Origin: CAZSRX01 sp964609675 [NCBI: uncultured Bacteroidota bacterium]
GTDB taxonomy: Bacteria; CLD3; SB21
DNA length: 44,929 nt
Direction: 5' to 3'
NCBI GenBank assembly: GCA_964609675.1
Contig: CAZSRX010000032.1
Location: 1-44,929 of the forward strand
The notes under the pieces were generated by a model, which saw only the letters and a program-made list of their open reading frames with translations, did no database searches and had not been told where the DNA came from. This document shows, one piece after another, positions 26,360-35,227 of the stretch. A program made the translations under genes and the position numbers. Within the stretch, counting starts at the first letter, position 1. Every line of letters begins with the position of its first letter.

Positions 26360-28072
26360 TTAAGTATCCCACATTTTAACCATCATGCCCAGCTCGCGGG
26401 CGCTGAGATCGTCTAATACGCCCAGCCGTTCGTCCGGGGGAATGGTCTTGAGTATTTTTTCGGTTTGTTTGAGGTATTTGCGGCCCTGCACCTGATCGCC
26501 AAGCTTAAAGTAATTGACCGCAATCTCGTAATAACCGATCGCAAAATTCATATTGATATATATTGCCTTTTTCAGCATTTTTATGGAATCATCGAAAGCG
26601 TTTTCTTCCTTGTAAATCAATCCAAGCAGATAATAAGCCTCAATCAGCAGGGAGTCTTTCTGTATCGCCTTGTAGCAGTAGTCCTTGGCTTCTTCGATAC
26701 GGTCCAGATTGGCACAAATATGCGCCGTCATATAGAGGGCCCGTCCGTTGTTGGGATACAGTTCGTTGATAGATTTGAATGTCTTCAGGGACTCCTCAAA
26801 TTGCTTGTTTTTAAATTGCTCGATGCCTTCGGCAAACATCTGAAATTCCGTCGCTTCGGCGCGACGGAGATCCTCTTCGGTTCTTATCGTTTCTTTGACC
26901 TTCACCGGAATCGTAACAGGCGTCTTTTCCGGGGTAGGCGTCACCGCAGGAATGGTTTTGCCGATCGTTTCGGTTTTTTTCTCCGCCTCGCTTTTGCTAA
27001 CAGCCGAAACTTTTTTTTGCGTCTCACCGTTTATCGAGAGCTTATCAATCTGTTTCTGGAGTTCCGCCAGCGTCGATGTAACCTGCGATGACCCGGTAAT
27101 CGAAGCCTGTTTGCGGTGACTGCTGAATAGGTCTTCCCTTGTTTTTATACCGGTTTTATACTGCATCTCCTTTTTGGCGGCGGTATCTTTGCGATAAACC
27201 ACAGCGTCTGGAAATATCTCGCCGATGTACTGGTCATAAATCAGACTGCTGGGTTCGGCATGGCCCACGGCCAGATAGGATTTTTCTTTCAGCGATTTAT
27301 AAAACCGGTTAATCACCTTGATGGTGGTTTCCGCCTCGAAATAAATCGTGACGTTCCGGCAGAAAATAATATCCATATCCGTAGTATTGTTCGCCGGTGA
27401 AGGATAACAGTCTTCCACAAGGTTCAGATAGTCAAACTGAACCATCGACTGGATGGAGGGTATCAGATAATAGAGCCCCTCTTTTTTCGTGAAATAGCGA
27501 TTTTTGTAATAATCATTGATGGTACGTAGCGACCATGGACGGTAAAGGGCTTCGCGCGCATAATCGAGAGAGTTAATGTTGATGTCGGTTCCCAGGATAA
27601 ATATTTTCCATTCCGCAAGGTCCGGCAGAAGATGATCCAAAACCATGGCGATAGTATAGGGCTCTTCGCCGGTTGAACAGCCTGCGCTCCATATCCGCAG
27701 GCTTTTATCATGCTGGTGCGCTTTGATGAGACGAGGCAAAATTTGTTTTTCAATCACGTCAAAGTGCCTGAAGAAATAGGTTTCGCCGACGGTTAAAAAA
27801 GAGACCAGCGTTTTAAACAGCGTGACATTCTGGCTGTCGCCGGTCAGGGCATTGTAGTAACTGTTAAGATTCGGATGGCCGGAATAATGAAAAGCTTTTA
27901 ATACGCCCAGTTTCAGATCATTGCGTTTTTTTTCGTTAAAATAAATGCCGCTGTTACGCCGCACCAGATCCCGAAACCGGATATAGTCCTGTTCCGTAAA
28001 CTCCGCTTCTTTGGTAATCGCGCTGAGGTTCAGGGTTTTGGCGGATTGCGTTTTGGACTGCGGGCTAAGCAT
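26360..28072 (-). CDS. cheR: CheR-type receptor methyltransferase with C-terminal TPR repeats
   Basis: 570 residues. The N-terminal CheR all-helical domain (about 25-90) and SAM-dependent domain (about 95-290) contain RIWSAGCSTGEEPYTIAM (SAM-binding), ILGTDIN and IFCRNVTIYF. A Ser/Thr/Lys/Pro-rich linker (about 330-415) precedes three to four TPR units (about 425-550; NNGRALYMTAHICANLDRIEE is one). It methylates receptor glutamates, opposing CheB. TPR-carrying CheR proteins occur in Wsp- and Frz-like systems, where the TPR region acts as a protein-interaction module. ATG 28070-28072 overlaps the cheW stop by eight bases, so the two are coupled. Confidence 0.93.
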   Translation of the reverse strand: MLSPQSKTQSAKTLNLSAITKEAEFTEQDYIRFRDLVRRNSGIYFNEKKRNDLKLGVLKAFHYSGHPNLNSYYNALTGDSQNVTLFKTLVSFLTVGETYFFRHFDVIEKQILPRLIKAHQHDKSLRIWSAGCSTGEEPYTIAMVLDHLLPDLAEWKIFILGTDININSLDYAREALYRPWSLRTINDYYKNRYFTKKEGLYYLIPSIQSMVQFDYLNLVEDCYPSPANNTTDMDIIFCRNVTIYFEAETTIKVINRFYKSLKEKSYLAVGHAEPSSLIYDQYIGEIFPDAVVYRKDTAAKKEMQYKTGIKTREDLFSSHRKQASITGSSQVTSTLAELQKQIDKLSINGETQKKVSAVSKSEAEKKTETIGKTIPAVTPTPEKTPVTIPVKVKETIRTEEDLRRAEATEFQMFAEGIEQFKNKQFEESLKTFKSINELYPNNGRALYMTAHICANLDRIEEAKDYCYKAIQKDSLLIEAYYLLGLIYKEENAFDDSIKMLKKAIYINMNFAIGYYEIAVNYFKLGDQVQGRKYLKQTEKILKTIPPDERLGVLDDLSARELGMMVKMWDT

Positions 28073-28538
28073 GGGCGCCGGTTCTTTCCAGAAGTTCGAT
28101 TTCCTGATCGGTCAACAGACGTTCAATATCTATCAGCGTGATCCAGTGATTGTTGTGGACAAACATACCGGATATATACCTGGACTGAAGTACCACTTCC
28201 GGCCGGATATTTTGGGATACCGCGGCGCTATCCACTTCAATGACCTCATGCACCTGATCCACAAGAACCCCAATGAGCATCTGTCGGATTTTTAAAATAA
28301 TGATACGGGACCGGCTGTTGGCCTGTGTGATTCCTGCGCCGGCGCGTTGAAGAAAATCAACCACAGGTACAATCTGTCCCCTGAGATTAATGATACCGCG
28401 TACGAACGCCGGCAGTTCGGAGACCGGTGCGATCTCGACCATGCGGATGATTTCCTTGATCACCGGAATCGGTATGGCATAATCCCGATGTCCCGTGCTG
28501 AAGTAAAGCGCTTTGATAACGGTATTTCCCGTTTCCAT
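28065..28538 (-). CDS. cheW: Chemotaxis adaptor CheW
   Basis: 157 residues, a single CheW domain: ALYFSTGHRDYAIPIPVIKEI, then the highly conserved VRGIINLRGQIVPVVDF and a second SH3-like lobe ending in HWITLIDIERLL. It bridges the MCP tips and CheA. It is the first of two CheW-domain proteins in the operon, and its end overlaps the cheR start by eight bases. Confidence 0.95.
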   Translation of the reverse strand: METGNTVIKALYFSTGHRDYAIPIPVIKEIIRMVEIAPVSELPAFVRGIINLRGQIVPVVDFLQRAGAGITQANSRSRIIILKIRQMLIGVLVDQVHEVIEVDSAAVSQNIRPEVVLQSRYISGMFVHNNHWITLIDIERLLTDQEIELLERTGAHA

Positions 28539-28578
28539 TATTTTTCCGTCCGGTATGTGTTGGTTATCGTGGTTTGTG

Positions 28579-29370
28579 TCAATTATGGGCCCTTCGCATT
28601 GGTTCGAGTCGGAGCGGGGTGGATTCCTTCTTCCAGTGAACCGCTTCAGCGAATTCGGTAATCAGGGAGCGGCTGCCGGATGTTTCCAGGACATTGCCCG
28701 TGACTACGAGCGCGGCGCCGGCTTCGACTTTTTTCCGGGCTTCATCCGGCGTCCGGATGCCGCCACCCACTATGACGGGAATATCAATGTAACCGGTTAC
28801 GGCCTCAATCATCGGTTCCGGCACCGTGTGCAGCGCACCGCTGCCCGCTTCAAGATAAATCAGCTTCAACCCGAGATACTCCCCGGCCATGGCGTGCGCG
28901 ACGGCAATCTCGCTTTTATCGCGGGGAATCGGTTTGGTATTGCTCATAAATTCCGCGGCGGTGGTTTTGCCGGATTCTATCAGCATATAACCCGTAGGAA
29001 TCGCTTCCAGAGCCATCTTGCGGATAATCGGCGCGCCCAGCACCTGAGCGCCGATAAGGTATTCCGGATTGCGCCCGCTTATGAGCGTCAGAAATAGTAC
29101 CGCGTCCGCATGCTCCGAAAGCTGAATCGTACTGCCCGGAAAAATGACCACCGGGATGTCGCAGCGCTGTTTGATTGCCTGAATCGTTGTATTGAATCGG
29201 GAAGCCAGCAAAAGACTGCTGCCTACAAAAATAGCGTCCACGCCGGCATCCACGCAGCGGTCTACCGTTTCAAGGGTTTCGGTTTCCGTGCGCTTGTCGG
29301 GATCAATAAGCACCGCATAGGCGGCGCCTTTTTGCTGGCGCGCGAGATTCAGATGTTCTAAAACGCTCAT
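28579..29370 (-). CDS. Geranylgeranylglyceryl/heptaprenylglyceryl phosphate synthase family protein
   Basis: 263 residues, a TIM-barrel prenyltransferase of the GGGPS/PcrB family joining sn-glycerol-1-phosphate to a polyprenyl diphosphate. Visible family features are VLIDPDKR at the N-terminus, FPGSTIQLSEHADAVLFLTLISG, YLEAGSGA, and the phosphate-binding IVGGGIRTPDEA and VVTGNVLE. Archaea use it for ether lipids; FCB bacteria carry a group II member whose lipid product is less clear. Its ATG overlaps the MCP stop (ATGA at 29367-29370), so it is translationally tied to a receptor gene. That is a curious position for a lipid enzyme. Confidence 0.92.
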   Translation of the reverse strand: MSVLEHLNLARQQKGAAYAVLIDPDKRTETETLETVDRCVDAGVDAIFVGSSLLLASRFNTTIQAIKQRCDIPVVIFPGSTIQLSEHADAVLFLTLISGRNPEYLIGAQVLGAPIIRKMALEAIPTGYMLIESGKTTAAEFMSNTKPIPRDKSEIAVAHAMAGEYLGLKLIYLEAGSGALHTVPEPMIEAVTGYIDIPVIVGGGIRTPDEARKKVEAGAALVVTGNVLETSGSRSLITEFAEAVHWKKESTPLRLEPMRRAHN

Positions 29371-30971
29371 GCCTTCTCCTCAGCGCTAAGATGGCCGTTA
29401 AGTTTGAAGCGGCCAACCAGTGTTTTCAGGGTGTTGGTCTGTTTGGCCAGCTCTTCAGTTTCAATGTCAATCCGCCGCACGCCTTCGGCGGTTGTCTTGG
29501 CAATACTGGCAATATTCTCAATATTGGTGGATATTTCCTCGGCCGTCCGGTTCTGTTCGTTCGAAGCGGTGGAAATACTGCTGATCATTTCCATTACCTG
29601 ATTATTCGCCTGAAGGATGTCATTAAACGCTTCTACGGTTTTATTGCCCAATTCACGGCCGCGCTCCACTTCCTTGGTGCCGCGTTCCATCGAACGGATG
29701 GAGTCGGCCATCGCCTTCTGAATCTGCTCAATCATCTGGGTGATTTCAGTGGTAGACTGGCTGGTGCGTTCGGCTAGTTTTTTAATTTCATCCGCGACGA
29801 CGGCAAACCCTCGTCCGTATTCTCCGGCCGTGGCGGCTTCGATGGAGGCATTCAGTGAAAGCAGATTGATCTGATCCGTGATATCGTTAATGACTTCGAC
29901 AACGCGTCCGATCTGCGCCGTGGTTTTACCGAGATCCAGAATGGTCTGCGCCGATTCGCTGACCATCGCTGAAATCCGGTCGAGTCCTTTCTTCGTGTCG
30001 TTGACTACATAGCGGCCCATGCGGACAGCCTCATGCGCAGAACGGGTTAGTTCCACGGCATCATTGGTATTGGAAGAATTCTGCATAATCGTAGAGGACA
30101 TCTCCTCCGCCGCTACGGCCACGACCGTCGCTTTATTGGACTGCTGCTCGGCGCCATCCGCCACCTTGTTGGTCAGACTGTTGATCAGCGCCACGGAATT
30201 GCCGAGCAGATTCGACGTGTTGGCAATCTGCCGGATCATGCTCTGCAGTTTATCCACAAAGGCATTGAACGCCTGCGCCAGATCGCCGATCTCGTCGTGG
30301 GTATCCACCTGAATCCGCTTGGTCAGATCCCCTTCGCCCTCGGATATATCCTGAATGCGCTCAACCATCCCGGAAATCGGCTTGGAGAAAATGTTGCTCA
30401 GCACATAAGCCAGTAAAATGCTTATGCCGATTGCCAGAATCAGCAGGATGACGCCAAAAAGGATATTGGCGCGCAGCTCGGAATATATCGAATCCGTAGA
30501 GGCCCCGAGAGCCAACACGCCGATCTCGTTACCGACACTGTTGACAACCGGAAGGATATATACCCGGTAATTAAGCTCGTCAAACAACCAGTCTTTCTGC
30601 CGGGAGTTGCGCCATTTTTTTATATTCTTTTCCATCACTTCCTGGATCATTTTCTCCTTGGCGGTTTCCCGGAAATACGATAAAAACATCTTGCCCTCTG
30701 CGTCATAGGAAATAATAAATTCCAGCGAACCTTTCACCGTCGCATAGGCATCGCTAACCGAGGCTTTGTCTCCGAAATCCAAACCGGGCGCGATGCTTTT
30801 GCCGGTGATTTCGCCGTCCCGTCTTAAAAAACGTTCATGGTTCCCATCGGTGGTAGTGTGGAGCTTATAGATGAATATAAACGTTACGACGATGATCACC
30901 ACGCTGGTTAATACCGCCATGGTCCAGATTAACTTAGACCTAAGGTTAAGATTCATGAAATAGTGAAGCAT
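29367..30971 (-). CDS. Methyl-accepting chemotaxis protein with periplasmic sensor domain
   Basis: 534 residues. TM1 (about 14-36), a periplasmic ligand domain of about 130 residues (37-165, single-Cache-like size), TM2 (about 168-192), HAMP (about 193-245; RIQDISEGEGDLTKRI), and the signalling hairpin with tip NDITDQINLLSLNASIEAAT and RGFAVVADEIKKLAERTSQS. GGAG six bases before ATG 30969-30971 supports the start. The ligand is not predictable. It is the first chemosensory gene in the operon, 53 bases behind the rodZ-like gene, and is coupled to the GGGPS gene by a 4-base overlap. Confidence 0.94.
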   Translation of the reverse strand: MLHYFMNLNLRSKLIWTMAVLTSVVIIVVTFIFIYKLHTTTDGNHERFLRRDGEITGKSIAPGLDFGDKASVSDAYATVKGSLEFIISYDAEGKMFLSYFRETAKEKMIQEVMEKNIKKWRNSRQKDWLFDELNYRVYILPVVNSVGNEIGVLALGASTDSIYSELRANILFGVILLILAIGISILLAYVLSNIFSKPISGMVERIQDISEGEGDLTKRIQVDTHDEIGDLAQAFNAFVDKLQSMIRQIANTSNLLGNSVALINSLTNKVADGAEQQSNKATVVAVAAEEMSSTIMQNSSNTNDAVELTRSAHEAVRMGRYVVNDTKKGLDRISAMVSESAQTILDLGKTTAQIGRVVEVINDITDQINLLSLNASIEAATAGEYGRGFAVVADEIKKLAERTSQSTTEITQMIEQIQKAMADSIRSMERGTKEVERGRELGNKTVEAFNDILQANNQVMEMISSISTASNEQNRTAEEISTNIENIASIAKTTAEGVRRIDIETEELAKQTNTLKTLVGRFKLNGHLSAEEKA

Positions 30972-31023
30972 CTGACACTCCGTTTAAAAAAAACAAAGGT
31001 AATGGTTTTCATAGTCCAACGCG

Positions 31024-31902
31024 TCATTCCGCGTCATATTTGGTTATATCATGAACGCTGATCGGCGTCAGCGATTCACCTTTTTTTAGTTTTTGGCTCT
31101 TCTGGTTTGCAAACGCCCGGGCGCTGTCTCTGGCCAGCCATTCCAGCACGGCTGAGGGATTGACGCGTTGCGGATAGATATACAGCGGTTCCGTCATTTC
31201 CAGCTTGACGCGTTTCAATCCCGTCGGACTTCTTTGCAACGAAGCATCCGGAATTTTTTTACCGTCGGAATAGGCTGTTTCATCATCCGTCTGCCAGGGA
31301 CCGGACGCCTGGGGATTCGTAATAAAAAAAACGGCCGAAATCAGAATGAGTATGAATGCCGCAAAACTGACTAAACTGGTGACACGTCTTTCGGCCTTCC
31401 ATTTTTTTAATACCTCTTCATCCAGCGCTTGAGTGGTTGACTGCAGGCGGACCGTTTGCGTATCATCCGCAATCCCTTCGCTAGGACTGACTTCAATCCT
31501 ATATTCGTCGGAACGATCATTGAACAAACGGGCGTAATGCTCCCACCATGCTTTCTTCCATATCGAAACGGTCGGCCAGTTCGTTTTTACCTTCGGCGGG
31601 GATGGTTCTTTGATGAACTCCGGGGGCAGATGCTGGCTGGACGAGACATATTCGATTTTACGAAGAATGAGGTTATACTGCCGGCTCAGTGCATCGGGAT
31701 TCAGGCCGATGGCCTGGGCATATTTGCGGAGATAACCTTGTATAAGCACACTGGAGGCAAAATCAAACACGCCGTTTTCCATCAGTTCCACATAAGCCCT
31801 GTTAATCCGTGTGGCGCGGGAAATGTCCTCAAGCGATTTGCCGGAACGTTCCCGGGAGGCTTTAAGAAAGCGGGCAAACTCGCCATAAAAATTGACGCTC
31901 AT
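31024..31902 (-). CDS. RodZ-like membrane protein with N-terminal HTH
   Basis: About 292 residues from ATG 31900-31902. A RodZ-type helix-turn-helix (about 5-70) has RERSGKSLEDISRATRINRAYVELMENG and QGYLRKYAQAIGLNP. A linker, one membrane helix (about 188-210; LVSFAAFILILISAVFFIT) and a beta-rich extracytoplasmic tail follow. RodZ links MreB to the elongation machinery. Here the tail is shorter and less typical, so 'RodZ-like' is safest. The start is fixed by the ATGA overlap with maf and a GGAGG site just upstream; an upstream in-frame start at 31944 would lie deep in maf. It heads into the chemosensory genes. Confidence 0.85.
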   Translation of the reverse strand: MSVNFYGEFARFLKASRERSGKSLEDISRATRINRAYVELMENGVFDFASSVLIQGYLRKYAQAIGLNPDALSRQYNLILRKIEYVSSSQHLPPEFIKEPSPPKVKTNWPTVSIWKKAWWEHYARLFNDRSDEYRIEVSPSEGIADDTQTVRLQSTTQALDEEVLKKWKAERRVTSLVSFAAFILILISAVFFITNPQASGPWQTDDETAYSDGKKIPDASLQRSPTGLKRVKLEMTEPLYIYPQRVNPSAVLEWLARDSARAFANQKSQKLKKGESLTPISVHDITKYDAE

Positions 31903-32519
31903 TGGCCCTCCGGTTTGTTGGTTCGTCCCGTAAAATGTTCCCACAGCGTCCGGTAACAGGCCGCGATCGGAAGTCCCACCACATTGTAAAAATCACCGTC
32001 GATCTTTTCCACAAACACGGCGCTGGAATCCTGAATACCGTACGCCCCGGCTTTGTCCATCGGCGAACCGGATTCCACATAGCGTTTAATCTCGTTATCC
32101 TTTAACGGATGAAAGGTAACATACGTGCAAGCATAATCCGTCACCGACCGGCCGTTTTCGGGTTGCTGGAAACTGTAAGCGGTATATACTTCATGCGTAC
32201 GGCCGCTCAGTTTGGACAGCATCGTGGCCGCTTCGTTTTTATCGCGCGGTTTTCCCAGAATTTCACCGTCCAATACGACAATCGTATCGGCGCCCAGTGT
32301 GATCTGTCCGGGATACCGTAACGCAACACTCCGGGCCTTTTGCTCAGCCAGTTGTTTAGCAATTTCGATCGGATGACCCATAAAATGCTCTTCTTCAAGG
32401 TGACTGGGAACAACGCGAAAATCAAATCCTACCTGCTGCAGGATCTGGGCCCGCCGGGGTGAAGCGGATGCCAGAATAATTGTGCCAAATGTCCGGACTA
32501 AATAGTTTTCCTTCACCAT
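31899..32519 (-). CDS. maf: Maf-family nucleoside triphosphate pyrophosphatase
   Basis: About 206 residues from ATG 32517-32519. Family motifs are all present: ILASASPRRAQIL at the N-terminus, GADTIVVLDGEILGKPRDKNEA, and GSPMDKAGAYGIQ. Maf proteins hydrolyse dTTP/UTP or modified nucleotides to monophosphates and are linked to cell division and septum control. A longer frame opens at 32615, but those extra residues do not match the family, so the later ATG is preferred; its Shine-Dalgarno site is weak. It ends in ATGA with the rodZ-like gene, a pairing that makes sense for cell-shape genes, and heads the minus-strand run. Confidence 0.94.
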   Translation of the reverse strand: MVKENYLVRTFGTIILASASPRRAQILQQVGFDFRVVPSHLEEEHFMGHPIEIAKQLAEQKARSVALRYPGQITLGADTIVVLDGEILGKPRDKNEAATMLSKLSGRTHEVYTAYSFQQPENGRSVTDYACTYVTFHPLKDNEIKRYVESGSPMDKAGAYGIQDSSAVFVEKIDGDFYNVVGLPIAACYRTLWEHFTGRTNKPEGQ

Positions 32520-32701
32520 GTCCGAGGGTATGTTAGAAAAAATCACTATAATATATCGGAATATTAATGAACAAACAAGTTTTTTTTCACGAAATAAACC
32601 ATTTCCCGTATTCATTCAGGACGGTAAATAATGCTTGATAATGAACGGATTTTTTAAGATACTTCAATTAAATAAATCCTTAACTTATCTTTGCAGAAAT
32701 T

Positions 32702-33115
32702 ATGAAACCCGATAGTGAACTCAAAGTCAAAGAGACATGGCCCGTACCGGTGCTGGGTAAAGTGGCCGCCGGCATTCCACGGTTTTCCGACAGTGTCAAT
32801 CTGGGCAGTATCTCATGGACATCCGAAACCGAGCCGGATCATACCGTCTTTGCGCTTCAGGTGTCCGGCGACAGTATGACGGAAGACGGGATATACGACG
32901 GTAATTTTATTATTGTTCGTTACACATCGGATTTTAATAATGGCGACATGGTCATCGCTTACGTTCAGGAAGAACCTACGCTGAAACGTATTTACCGGCG
33001 CGGACATATCGTCACCCTGCAGCCGGCTAATCCCGCTTTTGATCCGCTGATCATTAATACCCAACATGTACCGGTGCGTGTCGGCGGGCGGGTCATTGAC
33101 GTGGTAAGAACCTGA
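32702..33115 (+). CDS. Headless LexA/UmuD-type S24 autoprotease
   Basis: 137 residues made only of the S24 peptidase domain. The cleavage site Ala23-Gly24 (GKVAAGIP), nucleophile Ser58 (VSGDSM) and general-base Lys95 (TLKRI) have LexA spacing (35 and 37 residues; E. coli LexA 84, 119, 156). UmuD has a comparable arrangement. No HTH precedes it: only about 22 residues lie before the cleavage site, and the 86 bases upstream carry no further coding sequence on this strand. Self-cleavage would be RecA-stimulated if it follows family practice. No UmuC polymerase is in the window. The gene ends in TGA and is closed by its own terminator. Confidence 0.88.
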   Translation: MKPDSELKVKETWPVPVLGKVAAGIPRFSDSVNLGSISWTSETEPDHTVFALQVSGDSMTEDGIYDGNFIIVRYTSDFNNGDMVIAYVQEEPTLKRIYRRGHIVTLQPANPAFDPLIINTQHVPVRVGGRVIDVVRT

Positions 33116-33140
33116 AATTTTATACGCCTTGGCTTTATTA

Positions 33141-33169
33141 AATCCGATTCTGCAATCGGATTTTTTTTT
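33141..33169 (+). terminator. Intrinsic terminator after the LexA/UmuD-like gene
   Basis: A perfect 9-bp stem (aatccgatt at 33141-33149, aatcggatt at 33154-33162; loop ctgc) is followed by T9. It separates the autoprotease gene from nadE only 20 bases downstream, so nadE needs its own or read-through expression. Confidence 0.9.
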
Positions 33170-33189
33170 ACGGGAAAGAAGATCTTATT

Positions 33190-34827
33190 ATGAAAATCGG
33201 ATTGGCTCAAATTAATTTAAAAATCGGCGATTTTGAAGGTAATGGCCGTAAAATCATCGCGTACGTCCAACAAGCGAAAGCCACCGGTTGCAATCTGGTT
33301 ATCTTTCCTGAGTTAACTACGACCGGTTATCCGCCGGAGGACCTGCTGGAAAATAAAAGTTTCATTCAGAAGAACCTGAATTTACTGAATGAAATCGTAA
33401 ACGCATCCGCAGGGATAGGTATTATTTGCGGATTTGCCGATCGTAACCCTTCTCCGGACGGACGCCGGCTCTTCAATGCCGCCGCGTTAATTCATGACCG
33501 CACGTTGATCGGTATTCAGCATAAATCGCTCCTGCCGAATTATGACGTCTTTGACGAAATGCGCCATTTTGAACCGGGTAAAGGCCCTCGCGTAATGCGT
33601 TTTAACGACCGTATGCTCGGACTGACCATCTGCGAAGATGCCTGGAACGATAAGGACTTCTGGGACAAAACCATTTACCCGACCGATCCGGTGGCTCAAC
33701 TTATGCACCATGGCGCTGAGATGCTCATTAATATTTCCGCCTCTCCGTTCCATGCCGGCAAACAACGGTTGCGACGGGATATGTTTCGGGCGCTGGCGTT
33801 AAAATACCGTAAACCGGTGGTACTCGTCAATCTCGTCGGCGGCAATGACAGTCTGGTTTTCGACGGCGGCAGTTTTATGATGAATGCCGGCGGACAATTA
33901 ATAGCCTGCGCGCCGGTATTTGAAGAAAGCCTTGTTGTTGCCGATACGGATACGCCCACTGTCCTTCACGACGCGACGAATCTTTCGGATGATGAAGAGG
34001 AAATTCTCCGCGCTCTGGAAATGGGTTTACGGGATTATTTAGCCAAGTGCGGTTTCGGCAAGTGCCTCATCGGGCTCAGCGGCGGTATTGATTCGGCTCT
34101 GGTGGCGGTTATCGCCGCGCGGGCAATCGGACCCGAAAAGGTAACCGGCGTTTCCATGCCCTCGCGGTATTCCTCAACCCATAGTCTGGATGACGCCCGC
34201 CAACTCGCCCACAACCTGGGCATCCGCTATTCCGTCATTCCCATCGAACCGATGTTTGAAACATTCCTGAATCAACTGACGCCGCATTTCGACAATCGCC
34301 CGCCGGATATCACCGAAGAAAACCTGCAGGCGCGTTTGCGCGGCAATATCCTGATGGCGCTCTCCAATAAATTCAACGCGATGGTTTTGAGCACCGGTAA
34401 CAAGTCCGAACTGGCTGTCGGCTATGCCACTATTTACGGCGATATGTGCGGCGGGCTGGCGGTTATCAGCGACGTGCCTAAAACCATGGTATACCGCCTT
34501 GCCGAACACATTAACCGGAACCGAGAAATCATCCCGCGCCACACGATCCTCAAACCGCCCTCCGCTGAACTCCGCCCCAATCAGACCGATCAGGACGCCT
34601 TGCCCCCCTACGACATTCTGGACGGCATCCTGAAAGCCTATGTCGAAGAAATAAAGGAAGAAGCCGAAATCATCGCGCTCGGTTACGACGCCGATACCGT
34701 TCGGAAAGTCCTGCGCCTGATTGATCATAACGAATACAAACGGCGCCAGGCGGCTCCGGGTCTGCGCGTGACCACCAAAGCCTTCGGATTCGGACGTCGC
34801 CTCCCTATCGCTCAAGGCTGGCGGTAA
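33190..34827 (+). CDS. nadE: Glutamine-dependent NAD+ synthetase
   Basis: 545 residues, last step of NAD biosynthesis: nicotinate adenine dinucleotide + ATP + glutamine to NAD+. The N-terminal nitrilase-type amidase domain (1-265) has the Glu41-Lys112-Cys148 triad (FPELTTTGYPPEDLL, HKSLLPNYDVFDE, LTICEDAW). The C-terminal synthetase domain has the PP-loop LSGGIDSALVAV (about 296-307) and STGNKSELAVGYATIYGDMCGG. Length and order match the standard bacterial NadE with fused glutaminase. A GAAAGAAG-like stretch precedes ATG 33190. It ends before a strong hairpin shared with the convergent anti-sigma gene. Confidence 0.97.
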   Translation: MKIGLAQINLKIGDFEGNGRKIIAYVQQAKATGCNLVIFPELTTTGYPPEDLLENKSFIQKNLNLLNEIVNASAGIGIICGFADRNPSPDGRRLFNAAALIHDRTLIGIQHKSLLPNYDVFDEMRHFEPGKGPRVMRFNDRMLGLTICEDAWNDKDFWDKTIYPTDPVAQLMHHGAEMLINISASPFHAGKQRLRRDMFRALALKYRKPVVLVNLVGGNDSLVFDGGSFMMNAGGQLIACAPVFEESLVVADTDTPTVLHDATNLSDDEEEILRALEMGLRDYLAKCGFGKCLIGLSGGIDSALVAVIAARAIGPEKVTGVSMPSRYSSTHSLDDARQLAHNLGIRYSVIPIEPMFETFLNQLTPHFDNRPPDITEENLQARLRGNILMALSNKFNAMVLSTGNKSELAVGYATIYGDMCGGLAVISDVPKTMVYRLAEHINRNREIIPRHTILKPPSAELRPNQTDQDALPPYDILDGILKAYVEEIKEEAEIIALGYDADTVRKVLRLIDHNEYKRRQAAPGLRVTTKAFGFGRRLPIAQGWR

Positions 34828-34837
34828 CGGCCTCAAA

Positions 34838-34876
34838 ATAAAAAACCCCTTGCCTTCCGGCCAGGGGGTTTTAAAA
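34838..34876. terminator. Bidirectional terminator between nadE and the anti-sigma gene
   Basis: An AAAACCCC...GGGGGTTTT stem with inner tgcc/ggcca pairing and loop ttcc, an A-run on the left and T/A-rich flank on the right. It suits termination of both convergent genes. Confidence 0.85.
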
Positions 34877-34891
34877 ATATAAAAAAACGGA

Positions 34892-35188
34892 TTATTGCTT
34901 TGACGAAAGCTCAATCGCCTTCTTGATTTTTTCACTGAGCGACTGCGGAATACCGTTATGCTCCGTACCGCCGCCTTTTGTATGGATAATGGCGAGCAGT
35001 TTTCGTTCGAAATTCACCAGCATGTGACAGGGCAAACAGATATTAATATGTTCCTGTATCGCCTCCAGATCCTTGACATCCAGTTGACCGTCAATGAATG
35101 CATAGACTTTCTTGGATACTTCCTGGCAAAGCATACCATGACCGTGCTGATGTTCATGATCATACGTTTTGTAAAATTCGACAAGCAT
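34892..35188 (-). CDS. Zinc-binding anti-sigma factor (RsrA-like)
   Basis: 98 residues, no membrane segment. The core of a ZAS (zinc anti-sigma) domain is visible: an upstream Cys at about 21, VYAFIDGQL, then HINICLPCHML, i.e. His-x3-Cys-x2-Cys. In RsrA these residues hold zinc, and disulphide formation releases the sigma factor under thiol oxidation. The N-terminal His-rich stretch (DHEHQHGHGM) is unusual and may be an extra metal site. It lies 39 bases behind the ECF sigma gene on the same strand, which is almost certainly its partner. Confidence 0.88.
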   Translation of the reverse strand: MLVEFYKTYDHEHQHGHGMLCQEVSKKVYAFIDGQLDVKDLEAIQEHINICLPCHMLVNFERKLLAIIHTKGGGTEHNGIPQSLSEKIKKAIELSSKQ

Positions 35189-35227
35189 ATCAGGCCTTTC
35201 TCTGAAATCTATTTACATTCCTTCTGT

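Noticed and set aside
25440-27091. Long plus-strand frames opposite the two-CW/CheW and cheR genes
   Set aside because: Both opposite strands encode proteins with intact family motifs, and the antisense products lack any.
32686-32693. TATCTTTG, a match to the Bacteroidetes -7 box, just before the LexA/UmuD-like gene
   Set aside because: No matching -33 element, and the strongest promoter elsewhere is of TATAAT type, so one match is not convincing.
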